A stretch of 60,082 nucleotides of DNA. It comes from an uncultured Lachnospiraceae bacterium. GTDB taxonomy: Bacteria; Bacillota; Clostridia; Lachnospirales; Lachnospiraceae. Below are positions 36,040 to 44,842 of this stretch, one piece after another. The position numbers and the translations under genes were made by a program. The first letter of the stretch is position 1. Every line of letters starts with the position of its first letter. The DNA lies in the NCBI GenBank assembly GCA_947586255.1, contig CANPXP010000011.1:1-60082 (forward strand), in the 5' to 3' direction. A model generated the notes under the pieces. The model was not told the DNA's origin. It worked only from the letters and a program-made list of their open reading frames with translations, and ran no database searches.

Positions 36040-37599
36040 ATGAGAAAAAGATTGATCACGATTCTGGTGGTTGCGCTCTGTCTGGGCGCGGTCTACGGGG
36101 TCGGCAGACTTGGCATTGCGATACGGCATAACGAAGAGAGCGCGGCGGAGGACAACTTTCTCTTTGGGCACAGGGAAACCCTGTACCTGTGGTATGCGGA
36201 CGAGGCGCTGACCGACTATCTGAACAGTGTAGCGGTGTCTTACAACGACCTGCAGGACGAGGTGCGCGTCGTGCCGGTCTACACGCCGGGACGGGAGTAT
36301 CTGGAGACGATCAACCAGGCCTCCCTGCACACGGACGAGGTGCCGGATATGTACATCGTCAGCAACGACTCGCTGGAGAAGGCGTACCTGGCGGGGCTGG
36401 CCTCGGAGGTGCGGCCGGCGGACGGGAAGTCTCTGGCGGAGATTTTTCCGGAGACGGCGATGCGGGCGGTCACCTATCACGACAAACAGATTGCCTATCC
36501 CTTTTACTTTGAGACGAGCTGTTTCCTGTACAATGAGACGTATCTGAAAGATTGGGCGAGAGCCCAGCTGGAGGCGGAGCGCGACGCCGCCGAGGGCGAG
36601 GCGGCGCAGGAACAGGCGGACGGCGGCGCGGAGCCTGAGGAGGCTGCGGAGGGAGCGTCCGCGGCGGAGGATGCGCGGGCGGAGAGCGGCGTCTCTGAGG
36701 AGGAAGTGGAAGAGCGGGCGGCACAGGCGCTTCCCGAGACGATCGACGATATTCTGACATTCGCGGATATGTACGACGCGCCGGAGCAGGTGGAGGCCGT
36801 CTTCAAGTGGGATGTGTCCGATATTTTCTACACGTACTTTTTCGTCGGAGATTCCATCGACGTGGGCGGTGCCAACGGCGACCGGTCGGATTCGATCCAC
36901 ATCTATACGGAGGACGCGATCCGGTGTCTCAGGGTGTACCAGAACCTGAACCAGTTCTTTTCCATCGACACCAAGGAGATCAGCTACGACGGCGTTCTGC
37001 AGGATTTTATGGACGGCAAGATTCTCTATACGGTGGCGACCACGGACGCTGTCTCCAAGATCGAGGCGGCCAGGGCGGAGGGAAACTTTGCCTACGAGTA
37101 CGGCATCTCCATGATGCCCGATGTGAGCGAGAATCTGCACAGCGCGTCGCTCTCTGTGACGCAGTGCGTGGTGGTGAACGGATACTCCGCCAAGAAGGAT
37201 ATGGCCAACGCTTTCTGCGCCTATCTGACCGAACAGGCCACGGACACGCTCTATGACAGGACCGGCAAGCTGCCTGTCTGTGACAACGGGGACACCTACA
37301 GCGATCCGAACAAGGAGGCTTTTTGGCAGGAGTACATGTGCTCCATCCCCATGCCGAAGATGATCGAGACGAGCAACTTCTGGGTGGAACTGGAGATCGC
37401 CTTCGCCAAGATCTGGGACGGGGAGGACGCCAACAGCGATCTGAAGGCTCTGTCGGAAAAGATCATGGGGCAGGTGACCGGCGAGGCGTACGAGGAGGAA
37501 TATCTCGACGTGCCCGAGGAGACAGAGGAGACGGACGAGGGCGAATACGTAGACGAGGATGCGTCGGAGACGGAGGAAGACGCGGCGCAGGAAGAATAA
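36040..37599 (+). CDS. Extracellular solute-binding protein with acidic inserts
   Basis: A 519-residue protein with an N-terminal membrane segment (residues 5-22) and no standard lipobox Cys, so it may be held by an uncleaved anchor. The binding fold resembles sugar-type solute-binding proteins: TLYLWYADEALTDYLN, DEVPDMYIVSNDSLEKAYLAG and IAYPFYFETSCFLYNETYL. A Glu/Ala-rich stretch (about residues 180-240) interrupts the fold, and the last 35 residues are strongly acidic. No permease or ATPase genes are near, so its partners are unknown. It follows argD closely and may be cotranscribed. A sensing role is possible; this is inference. Confidence 0.65.
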   Translation: MRKRLITILVVALCLGAVYGVGRLGIAIRHNEESAAEDNFLFGHRETLYLWYADEALTDYLNSVAVSYNDLQDEVRVVPVYTPGREYLETINQASLHTDEVPDMYIVSNDSLEKAYLAGLASEVRPADGKSLAEIFPETAMRAVTYHDKQIAYPFYFETSCFLYNETYLKDWARAQLEAERDAAEGEAAQEQADGGAEPEEAAEGASAAEDARAESGVSEEEVEERAAQALPETIDDILTFADMYDAPEQVEAVFKWDVSDIFYTYFFVGDSIDVGGANGDRSDSIHIYTEDAIRCLRVYQNLNQFFSIDTKEISYDGVLQDFMDGKILYTVATTDAVSKIEAARAEGNFAYEYGISMMPDVSENLHSASLSVTQCVVVNGYSAKKDMANAFCAYLTEQATDTLYDRTGKLPVCDNGDTYSDPNKEAFWQEYMCSIPMPKMIETSNFWVELEIAFAKIWDGEDANSDLKALSEKIMGQVTGEAYEEEYLDVPEETEETDEGEYVDEDASETEEDAAQEE

Positions 37600-37643
37600 G
37601 AATAAGGCCGGACAGCGCATATTTTCCGCGCGGACAGGATATG

Positions 37644-37680
37644 ATAAGACGGGATCAATAAGGTCCTGTCTTATTTTTTA
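37644..37680 (+). terminator. Terminator after the solute-binding protein gene
   Basis: ATAAGACGGGA pairs with TCCTGTCTTAT around a nine-base loop, followed by TTTTTT. Confidence 0.8.
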
Positions 37681-37766
37681 CGCGTGAAACTTGCAAAGCG
37701 TGTTTCCACTCGTTTGGTGTGAGGAAGCCGCGGCGGGCGCTTCCCACGCGGGAAAGGGGTTACGGT

Positions 37767-38198
37767 ATGTTTGGATTTATCATTGCGCTGTTGTCGGGCG
37801 CTCTCATGAGCGTGCAGGGGGTGTTCAACACGCAGGTGACGAAGGCCTCGGGCATCTGGGTGGCGAACGCTTTCGTGCAGTTCACCGCCCTGTTGGTCTG
37901 TCTGGCGGCCTGGCTTGTGACGGACCGCTCCTCCTTCGGGACGCTGTGGAAGGTGGAGCCGAAATATATGCTCCTCGGCGGCGCGATCGGCGCGTTTATC
38001 ACCTACACGGTCATCAAGAGCATGGAGATGCTGGGGCCGGCGAGAGCCGTCATGATCATTGTGATCTCCCAGCTCATCGTCGCCTATCTGATTGAGCTGT
38101 TGGGCGCGTTCGGCGTGGAGAAGCAGCCGCTTGCACTGCGTAGAATCGTCGGTATGGGCGTGGCGATTGCGGGGATTGTGATCTTTAAGTGGGACTGA
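37767..38198 (+). CDS. YdcZ/DUF606 small multidrug-type membrane protein
   Basis: A 143-residue protein with five membrane segments, close to half a drug/metabolite transporter. FGFIIALLSGALMSVQGVFNT is the first segment with the typical family turn, and GGAIGAFITYTVIKSMEMLGPARA is the conserved middle. The start follows AAAGGGG; the upstream open frame lacks membrane character. Substrate unknown. It stands alone between a terminator and the comEA promoter. Confidence 0.75.
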   Translation: MFGFIIALLSGALMSVQGVFNTQVTKASGIWVANAFVQFTALLVCLAAWLVTDRSSFGTLWKVEPKYMLLGGAIGAFITYTVIKSMEMLGPARAVMIIVISQLIVAYLIELLGAFGVEKQPLALRRIVGMGVAIAGIVIFKWD

Positions 38199-38245
38199 GC
38201 GGCGGGCTTTTTGGAAAATTTCGGCAGGTTTTCAGAAAAATTAAG

Positions 38246-38274
38246 TAGACACGGTCTCTTTTTTCAACTACAAT
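38246..38274 (+). promoter_or_regulatory. Promoter of the comEA operon
   Basis: TAGACA and TACAAT with a 17-base spacer, 60 bases before the comEA start. Confidence 0.6.
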
Positions 38275-38333
38275 GAAAATGCGGTGCATGGCGGGAACTT
38301 CCTTGAAGGCCGACGGGGTTCGGAGAGGAAACT

Positions 38334-39089
38334 ATGTACGGAAAAAAGAAAATAAATATTGTATTATGGCTGATATGTCTGATGCTGTGCGGCTGCACCC
38401 GCAGGGAACAGCTTATGGAGACGGAGGATTCCGCGCTCTCGGTGCAGGATGCCGCGGAGGATATCTCTGCTGCGGAGGAGGAACCTTCGGGCGGGGAGGA
38501 CGTTCGACCGGAGGAGAGTTCAGGTCTGTCCAGCGGCGGTGAGACGGATGCGGGAGAGATTCCTGCGGGATCCGCGGACGCGGAAGCTGCCGGCGAACCG
38601 CAGACGATCTGGGTGCATGTCTGCGGGGCGGTGAAGGAGCCGGATGTGTATGAGCTGCCGGCGGGCAGCAGGGTTTATGAGGCAGTACAGGCGGCGGGCG
38701 GCTTCGCGGAAGATGCGGATTCAAATTATGTAAACCAGGTGCAGAAGCTCTCGGACGGTGTGAAGCTGGTTATCCCCACAACGGCGCAGACGGAAGAGCT
38801 GGCGGCGCAGGAGAAGGACGGCGCGGTGGTCGGCGTGACGGACGCAGGGACAGAGACTGCGGACAGCGGCGGATCGCCGGCGACTTCCGCAGGCGGCAGA
38901 GTCAATATCAATACCGCTTCGGAGGCTGAGCTGTGCAATATACCCGGCATCGGGAAGACGCGCGCGGCGGCGATTGTGGCGTACAGGCAGGAGAAGGGCG
39001 GCTTCACATCCATAGAAGATATCATGAACGTGAGCGGAATCAAAGAGGGGACTTACGAGAAGATTAAGGATACCATTACAGTGAAATGA
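38334..39089 (+). CDS. comEA: ComEA-type DNA-binding protein, probable lipoprotein
   Basis: A 251-residue surface protein that binds DNA for uptake. The signal MYGKKKINIVLWLICLMLC ends at GC, a lipobox-like LCGC, so membrane attachment by lipid is likely; many ComEA proteins use a plain membrane anchor instead. An acidic linker (22-85) is followed by an SLBB domain (TIWVHVCGAVKEPDVYELPAG, about 85-145) and then a helix-hairpin-helix DNA-binding domain at the end (VNINTASEAELCNIPGIGKTRA). It is the first gene of a five-gene run that ends with comEC. Confidence 0.92.
   Translation: MYGKKKINIVLWLICLMLCGCTRREQLMETEDSALSVQDAAEDISAAEEEPSGGEDVRPEESSGLSSGGETDAGEIPAGSADAEAAGEPQTIWVHVCGAVKEPDVYELPAGSRVYEAVQAAGGFAEDADSNYVNQVQKLSDGVKLVIPTTAQTEELAAQEKDGAVVGVTDAGTETADSGGSPATSAGGRVNINTASEAELCNIPGIGKTRAAAIVAYRQEKGGFTSIEDIMNVSGIKEGTYEKIKDTITVK
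38726..38735 (+). repeat. TTATGTAAAC word, comEA copy
   Basis: In-frame copy encoding Tyr-Val-Asn after an AAT codon, inside the SLBB domain. Confidence 0.6.
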
Positions 39090-39122
39090 CGTATTTAATA
39101 TAATTAGAGCAGGGGTAGGGAC

Positions 39123-39809
39123 ATGGGGCAGAGGATCCTGGTAGTTGACGATGAAAAGACGATTGTGAAAGGCATCCGTTTCAGTTTAGAGCAGGACGGC
39201 ATGGAAGTGGACTGCGCCTACGACGGTGAGGAAGCGTTGGAGCTGGCAAAGCAGAACCACTACGATATGGTCCTGCTCGACGTGATGCTGCCGAAGATAA
39301 CCGGATTTGAAGTGTGCCAGCAGATCAGAGAGTTTTCAGGCGTTCCGATTGTCATGCTGACCGCCAGGGGCGACGACATGGACAAGATTCTCGGTTTGGA
39401 GTACGGCGCGGACGATTATATCACGAAGCCCTTTAACATTCTGGAGGTTAAGGCCCGCATCAAGGCCATCATCAGGCGGACCAACCGCGGCAGGGAAGAG
39501 AAGGAGAAGACCCGGGTGGTGGAGAAGGGTAATATGCGCCTGGACTGCGACGGCAGGAGAGTTTCCATCGACGGGCGGGAGATCAATCTGACCGCCAAGG
39601 AGTTTGAAGTGCTGGAGCTTCTGATGAAGAATCCGGGCAAGGTCTACAGCAGGGAGAAACTCCTGCAGCTCGTCTGGGGTAGCGATTATCCGGGCGACGT
39701 CAGAACGGTGGACGTACATATCAGGAGACTGCGCGAGAAGATCGAGAGCGTTCCGGGAGAGCCGGTCTATGTGCGGACTAAGTGGGGTGTGGGCTATTAC
39801 TTTGCTTAA
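39123..39809 (+). CDS. OmpR/PhoB-family response regulator
   Basis: A 228-residue two-component regulator. The receiver holds VVDDEKTIVKGI (acidic pocket), LLDVMLPKITGFEVC (phospho-Asp) and YITKPFNILEVKAR (Lys). The C-terminal winged helix (GREINLTAKEFEVLELLMKNPG, then VHIRRLREKIE) follows. It resembles WalR/YycF types. It sits 33 bases after comEA and its stop overlaps the kinase start. Whether it controls the competence genes around it is an open question. Confidence 0.9.
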   Translation: MGQRILVVDDEKTIVKGIRFSLEQDGMEVDCAYDGEEALELAKQNHYDMVLLDVMLPKITGFEVCQQIREFSGVPIVMLTARGDDMDKILGLEYGADDYITKPFNILEVKARIKAIIRRTNRGREEKEKTRVVEKGNMRLDCDGRRVSIDGREINLTAKEFEVLELLMKNPGKVYSREKLLQLVWGSDYPGDVRTVDVHIRRLREKIESVPGEPVYVRTKWGVGYYFA

Positions 39810-41274
39810 AGATAAAATATCCAAGATCAAGTTTCTGAAAAGTCTCAGGACGAGAATCCTTCTGATTCTTCTGATTGTCGGATTGATTCCCTGTGTCAGT
39901 ATGCGTTATGCGATCCTGCAGAATTACGAGCGGCGCGCGGTCAGTCTCAGGACTTCCGATATCACCACGCAGCTGCGGATTCTGGCAAATCATCTGATCA
40001 CTTATCACTACCTGCAGGACACCTCGTCGGAGGTAATCAATGCGGAGCTGAGCCAGCTCTCCAGTCTCTACGACGGCCGCGTCATGATTATCAACAATGA
40101 TCTGCGCATTGTCAAGGACACCTACGGTATCAGTGAAAATAAGACGATGATCTCCGAGGAGGTCGTGCGCTGTATCAAGGGGGAGAGCGCCAGCAAGTAT
40201 GACCGGGACAACGGCTACATCGAGATGACGATTCCCATCACCGAGACAGTCGCGCCGGGCGGCGGGGAGAGCGGCGCGGCCGGCAGGCGGGAGGTCGTGC
40301 GGGGCGCCATGCTGGTGAGCGCCTCCACCGACAGTATTATGGCGACCATGGATGCGCTGAGCAGACAGGCGCTGATCATCGGCGTGATCGTCATGATCGC
40401 GATTCTGATCGTCTCCGTTCTCGCGGCGAAGATGCTGATTCATCCCTTTGAAAAGATTACCGCCGCGCTCGACAAGGCTCAAGAGGGCTATACCGACGAT
40501 CCCATCTCGGTGACGGACTGCATCGAGACCGAACATATCGGGGACGCCTTCAACAGAGTGCTTGGCAGGATGAAGGTGCTGGATGATTCTCGGCAGGAGT
40601 TCGTCTCCAACGTCTCCCACGAGCTGAAGACGCCGATCACCTCCATGAAGGTGCTGGCGGATTCGCTGCTTGCGCAGAATGACGTGCCGATCGAAGTATA
40701 TCAGGATTTTATGTCCGACATTGCGGGGGAGATCGAGCGCGAGGACAAGATCATCAACGATCTGCTGTCCCTGGTGAAGATGGACCGCACCGCGGCGGAT
40801 CTGAATATCGCGGAGGTGGACATCAATGTGTTGGTGGAGCTGATTATGCGCAGGCTGCGGCCCATCGCCCAGAAACGCGATGTGGAGCTGGTGTACGAGA
40901 GCGCGCGGCAGGTGACGGCGGCTGTGGATGAGGTGAAGATCACGCTTGTCATATCGAATCTGGTGGAGAATGCCATCAAGTACAACAAGGAGCACGGCTG
41001 GGTCAAGGTGACGCTGGATGCGGATCACCAGTTCTTTACGCTGGTCGTGGCGGATTCCGGCATCGGTATTCCGGAGGATGCCGTCGATCAGATCTACGAG
41101 CGCTTTTACCGCGTGGACAAGTCGCGCTCGCGCGAGATCGGCGGAACTGGGCTGGGGCTGGCGATCACGAAAAACGCGATATTGATGCACCGGGGATCGA
41201 TCAGGGTGGAGAGCAAGGTGGACGAGGGAACAACGTTTACGGTGAAGATACCGCTTTCCTACATTCCTGCATAG
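39802..41274 (+). CDS. Membrane sensor histidine kinase
   Basis: Starts probably at the TTG inside the regulator's last codons, or at an upstream GTG; no clear ribosome binding site is seen. Two membrane segments (about residues 17-33 and 195-220) enclose an outer sensing domain of about 160 residues. A HAMP linker, the HisKA box VSNVSHELKTPITSMK and ATPase motifs (LVENAIKYN, ADSGIGIPEDA, GGTGLGLAITK) follow in order. It is a WalK-like layout. The adjoining GerMN lipoprotein gene begins 24 bases later and may supply an outer partner, as YycH-type proteins do; this is inference. Confidence 0.88.
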   Translation: MLKDKISKIKFLKSLRTRILLILLIVGLIPCVSMRYAILQNYERRAVSLRTSDITTQLRILANHLITYHYLQDTSSEVINAELSQLSSLYDGRVMIINNDLRIVKDTYGISENKTMISEEVVRCIKGESASKYDRDNGYIEMTIPITETVAPGGGESGAAGRREVVRGAMLVSASTDSIMATMDALSRQALIIGVIVMIAILIVSVLAAKMLIHPFEKITAALDKAQEGYTDDPISVTDCIETEHIGDAFNRVLGRMKVLDDSRQEFVSNVSHELKTPITSMKVLADSLLAQNDVPIEVYQDFMSDIAGEIEREDKIINDLLSLVKMDRTAADLNIAEVDINVLVELIMRRLRPIAQKRDVELVYESARQVTAAVDEVKITLVISNLVENAIKYNKEHGWVKVTLDADHQFFTLVVADSGIGIPEDAVDQIYERFYRVDKSRSREIGGTGLGLAITKNAILMHRGSIRVESKVDEGTTFTVKIPLSYIPA

Positions 41275-41298
41275 ACGCGTCGCGGAGAAGAGAGGCAT

Positions 41299-42240
41299 AT
41301 GAAGAAAAGAAGAACGATATGGGTCTGTATCCTGCTGGCGGCGATGCTCTGCGCGGCGTGCGGGGAGCAGGCGCAGACTGAACAAGGGAACAAATACGAT
41401 ATATATTATGTAAACAATGAGGAGACAAAGACACTCACGGTGGAGTATGTGAGCGGGACACAGGATACGGAGAAGCTTCTCGAGGAGCTCTTGGGGCAGC
41501 TTGGGCAGATTCCTGCCAGATTCGAGTATGAGGCGCCTCTGGCGGGCGGCTTTAAGCTGCTTGGCCACACGCTGGACAACGGGACGCTGACATTGGATTT
41601 CGACGGGGCTTACAGGGATATGGACGCCGTCAAGGAAGTGCTCACGCGGGCGGCGATCGTCAGGACTCTGACGCAGATTCCAGGCGTCGCGTACGTGGCT
41701 TTTACGGTGCAGGGGGAGGTCCTGACCGACAGTAACGGCACGGCCATCGGCACAATGTCATCGGATCTGTTTATCGACAATGCCGGAAATGAGATCAACG
41801 CCTACGAGAAGGTGAATCTCAAGCTGTATTTTGCAGACGAAACCGGCACGGGATTGGTGGAGGAAAACCGCAGAAACGTGGTGTACAGCAGCAATATTTC
41901 CCTGGAGAAGCTGGTGGTGGAGAAGCTGGTGGCGGGACCGGAGAATGTGGGCGCGTATCCCACGATCAATCCGCAGACTAAAATCATCAGCGTGACGGTC
42001 CGTGACGGGACATGTTATGTAAACTTTGACGAGGCTTTTCTGAACCAGCCCTACAATGTGAGCGCGGAGGTGACGGTCTATTCCATCGCAAACTCGCTCG
42101 TGGAGCTCTCCAATGTCAACAGGGTGCAGATTTCTGTCGGCGGCGAAACGAATTTCTTTTACCGTGAGAAACTGAATCTGAGCGATGTCTATGAGCGGAA
42201 CCTGGATCTGCTCGTCACACAGCAGGGAGCCGCTTTCTGA
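41299..42240 (+). CDS. GerMN-domain lipoprotein, 313 aa
   Basis: A signal of about 20 residues ending in LCAAC gives a lipoprotein. Two GerMN-type domains follow (about residues 35-165 and 170-300), as in the spore germination protein GerM: YDIYYVNNEETKTLTVEYV and VTVRDGTCYVNFDEAF mark the strands of each. GerM-like proteins act at the sporulation septum or germination, but genes of this form near two-component systems are also common in Clostridia. It is fourth in the comEA run. Confidence 0.82.
   Translation: MKKRRTIWVCILLAAMLCAACGEQAQTEQGNKYDIYYVNNEETKTLTVEYVSGTQDTEKLLEELLGQLGQIPARFEYEAPLAGGFKLLGHTLDNGTLTLDFDGAYRDMDAVKEVLTRAAIVRTLTQIPGVAYVAFTVQGEVLTDSNGTAIGTMSSDLFIDNAGNEINAYEKVNLKLYFADETGTGLVEENRRNVVYSSNISLEKLVVEKLVAGPENVGAYPTINPQTKIISVTVRDGTCYVNFDEAFLNQPYNVSAEVTVYSIANSLVELSNVNRVQISVGGETNFFYREKLNLSDVYERNLDLLVTQQGAAF
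41406..41415 (+). repeat. TTATGTAAAC word, first copy in the GerMN gene
   Basis: In-frame Tyr-Val-Asn after a TAT codon. Confidence 0.6.
42015..42024 (+). repeat. TTATGTAAAC word, second copy in the GerMN gene
   Basis: In-frame Tyr-Val-Asn after a TGT codon. Confidence 0.6.
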
Positions 42241-42268
42241 GGGCGGAATCCCCGGAATGAGAGGATAA

Positions 42269-44575
42269 ATGAAAATACGGAGACCATTGTGTGTGGTCGG
42301 GTTAGCCTATGCGGCGGCGGTGGCGCTGTTTTTCTTCCTGTCTGTCAGGGAAGCGCCGGCCGCGGCAGAACTGGACCGGGAACATGTGACGGCCGCAGGG
42401 TTCGTGGAACAGATCGAACGCAGGCAGTCGCAGAGCGGTACGCAGATCATCCTGACCCTTTCTGACACAGCGATTCTTGAGGAAAGTCAAATTCCTGTTC
42501 TGGAGCGATTCTTATCGGATTCCGAGAAGCTTCCACAACACAGACAATATCGATTATGGAGAGACAGGCGGGAGGAATTCCGGCGGGCGGACGCCGCCGG
42601 AGTGACGGGCGTTCTGTGCTATACGGATGAGGGAGATACACCCCGCGTGGGAAGCATGGTGGCGGTGGAAGGAGATTTTCGCGCTTTTATGCACGCCACC
42701 AACCCGGGGGAGTTCGACGCGGCGGACTATTACCGCATGATGGGGCAGCAGGGGCGCATCATGCACTGCAGTCTAGTGTATGAGAGCGGCGCCTATGACG
42801 TTTTCCGGGACGGTATGTACCGCGTCAGGGAATATCTGTCGCTGCTTGCGGACACCTGCTTTGAGGAGAAGGACGCATCCGTCGTCAAGGCGATGCTTCT
42901 CGGGGAAAAAGGAACGCTGGACGCCGGGGTGAAGGAGTTGTACCGCCAGAACGGTATCAGCCATATTCTGGCGATCAGCGGGCTGCATCTGTCCGTGCTC
43001 GGTATGTTCTGTTACCGGCTGTTAAAGAAACTGCGGCTCCCCAAAGCCGTATACATTCCCGTGACCATCGGGCTGATGTACTGTTACGGGACGATGACGG
43101 GGATGGGCATCTCCATGCTGCGGGCCTACATTATGTTCGGCCTCCGTCTGTGCGCGGAGCTTGTCGGCAGAACCTATGATATGCTGACGGCGGTGACTGT
43201 GGCGGCGCTTGTCGCTCTCATACAGCAGCCGCTGTATGTGGGATACAGCGGGTTCCTCTTTTCTTTCGGGGCGATCTGCGGCATCGGAATCTTCCTGCCG
43301 GCAGCGCAGGAGAATCTCATGGGGCGAAGCAGAGCGGAGCGGGCGCTGGTGTCGGGCCTGGCGGTCTCCCTCTCCACGCTGCCCGTATATCTCGGCTTTT
43401 ACTATGAATTTCCGCCATACTCGCTCCTGCTGAATCTGCTGGTAATCCCCTGTATGACGTTTGTGCTCCTCGGCGGACTGACCGCCCTGGCAGCGTCCGC
43501 GCTGTATCTTCCTCTCGGCGCGGCCGCCGCGGCGCCGGTACATCTGCTGTTGAACTTCTATGAAAAGTGCTGCGATATCTGTCTGCGGCTGCCCGACAAC
43601 AGCTGGATCACGGGTTGCCCGCGCATTTGGCAGACGGCGCTTTTCCTGGGGATTCTCATCGGCCTGACGATTTGGAATGACAGACTTCCACGGCTGTTGT
43701 TCTGGCAGGGGGTTCTGTGCGCGCTCCTTGCGCTGACGCTCAGACTGCCCCAGGGACTGCGGATTACGATGGTGGACGTGGGGCAGGGGGATTGCATCTG
43801 CCTGACGGAGGACAGCGGCGCACATATTCTGATCGACGGCGGCAGCTCGGACAAGAGCGATGTCTGGTCCTATCAGATCATGCCGTTCCTGAAGCATGAG
43901 GGGATAGCGCATCTGGACGCCGTCGTCGTCACGCATCCCGACAGCGACCATATGAACGGTATCGGTGCGCTGCTTGAGGAGGCGGGAGGAAACGGCATCA
44001 CCGTGGGGAAGCTGTATCTGCCCGATGTGGGCGAAGCGGGGAGAAACGAAGCCTATCACGAGTTGGAGCGGCTCTCGGCGGAGGCGGGTGTGCCGGTGGG
44101 GTATCTGCACGCCGGCGCCGTGCTGCGGTGCGGGAAAGTCGAGCTGACCTGTCTGCACCCGCAGGAGGGGGCGGAGGAGATGGAGCCCAATGCCTATTCC
44201 ACTGTGCTGCACCTGGTTTACGGGGAATTTGACGCGCTTTTTACGGGAGATCTGGAAGGAGCGGGGGAGGAGAAAGTGACCGCGCTGATACGGGATATGA
44301 AGGACAAAGGTTTACATAATATAGAACTGCTCAAAGTGGCGCACCACGGTTCATCGGGTTCCACAGGAGAGGCGTTCCTGCGAGCGGTCCGTCCGAAACT
44401 CGCCCTGATCTCATCCGGGCGAAACAACCGCTACGGCCATCCCCACGAGGAATTGCTGCGGAGACTGGCGGAGGCCGGCTGCCGGATTGTGGGCACGCAG
44501 GAGGGTGGCGCGGTCACGGTGCGCGTACACCGCGGCAGAGTGCGGGTGGAGACGTACTGCGGGCAGGGAGGATAG
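42269..44575 (+). CDS. comEC: ComEC/Rec2 DNA-uptake channel protein
   Basis: A 768-residue protein that passes one DNA strand through the membrane. An N-terminal soluble/OB-type part (about 30-215) is followed by the competence membrane domain with about ten segments (FEEKDASVVKAMLLGEKG; ISHILAISGLHLSVLGM). A metallo-beta-lactamase domain (from about 495) has MVDVGQGDCICLTE and VVVTHPDSDHMNGIG, where THPDSDH is the metal site, and later HHGSSGSTGEAFLR. The length and order are normal, so it is probably active. It ends the five-gene run. Confidence 0.95.
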   Translation: MKIRRPLCVVGLAYAAAVALFFFLSVREAPAAAELDREHVTAAGFVEQIERRQSQSGTQIILTLSDTAILEESQIPVLERFLSDSEKLPQHRQYRLWRDRREEFRRADAAGVTGVLCYTDEGDTPRVGSMVAVEGDFRAFMHATNPGEFDAADYYRMMGQQGRIMHCSLVYESGAYDVFRDGMYRVREYLSLLADTCFEEKDASVVKAMLLGEKGTLDAGVKELYRQNGISHILAISGLHLSVLGMFCYRLLKKLRLPKAVYIPVTIGLMYCYGTMTGMGISMLRAYIMFGLRLCAELVGRTYDMLTAVTVAALVALIQQPLYVGYSGFLFSFGAICGIGIFLPAAQENLMGRSRAERALVSGLAVSLSTLPVYLGFYYEFPPYSLLLNLLVIPCMTFVLLGGLTALAASALYLPLGAAAAAPVHLLLNFYEKCCDICLRLPDNSWITGCPRIWQTALFLGILIGLTIWNDRLPRLLFWQGVLCALLALTLRLPQGLRITMVDVGQGDCICLTEDSGAHILIDGGSSDKSDVWSYQIMPFLKHEGIAHLDAVVVTHPDSDHMNGIGALLEEAGGNGITVGKLYLPDVGEAGRNEAYHELERLSAEAGVPVGYLHAGAVLRCGKVELTCLHPQEGAEEMEPNAYSTVLHLVYGEFDALFTGDLEGAGEEKVTALIRDMKDKGLHNIELLKVAHHGSSGSTGEAFLRAVRPKLALISSGRNNRYGHPHEELLRRLAEAGCRIVGTQEGGAVTVRVHRGRVRVETYCGQGG
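44310..44319 (-). repeat. TTATGTAAAC word, comEC copy on minus strand
   Basis: Reverse copy (GTTTACATAA) in comEC, encoding parts of Gly-Leu-His-Asn with A/T-ending codons. Confidence 0.6.
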
Positions 44576-44580
44576 AAATT

Positions 44581-44680
44581 TTGAAGAAATGCATGAAATG
44601 AGATAAATAAATCTTGAAGGATTGCATAAAATGCGATGAATTAATCTTGAAGAATTGCATGAGATTAAAAACGATAAATC
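44581..44680. repeat. Three imperfect tandem repeats of 33-34 bases
   Basis: Units at 44581-44613, 44614-44646 and 44647-44680 each begin TTGAAG and hold ATTGCAT-like centres, ending near AATC. They are A/T-rich and lie right after comEC, in the 267-base gap before the Rpn-type gene. Confidence 0.75.
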
Positions 44681-44704
44681 GTATATAAAATTTCAAAGAA
44701 TTTG

Positions 44705-44754
44705 TTGCAATCACCTCCCGGATATGCTACGATAGTTACACATATCTGGGAGGT
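44705..44754 (+). promoter_or_regulatory. Promoter flanked by long inverted repeat
   Basis: TTGCAA (44705) and TACGAT (44728) are 17 bases apart. The inverted repeat ACCTCCCGGATATG / CATATCTGGGAGGT (44713-44726 and 44741-44754) brackets the -10 box. It may be an operator, or a hairpin at the transcript start. Confidence 0.55.
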
Positions 44755-44842
44755 CTTCAGTTCTGGCAGCATATCTTCTCGCACGTCTGTACCGGCAGAA
44801 ATCCCTTATATGAGCACACTATAACGATAAGGGAGGAATGAG

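Noticed and set aside
34852-37620. Minus-strand open frame of 922 codons opposite argD and the solute-binding gene
   Set aside because: Same shadow effect; low-complexity, no start signal, while the plus strand holds clear families.
44581-44680. CRISPR array
   Set aside because: The units touch each other with no spacers, and no cas gene is present.
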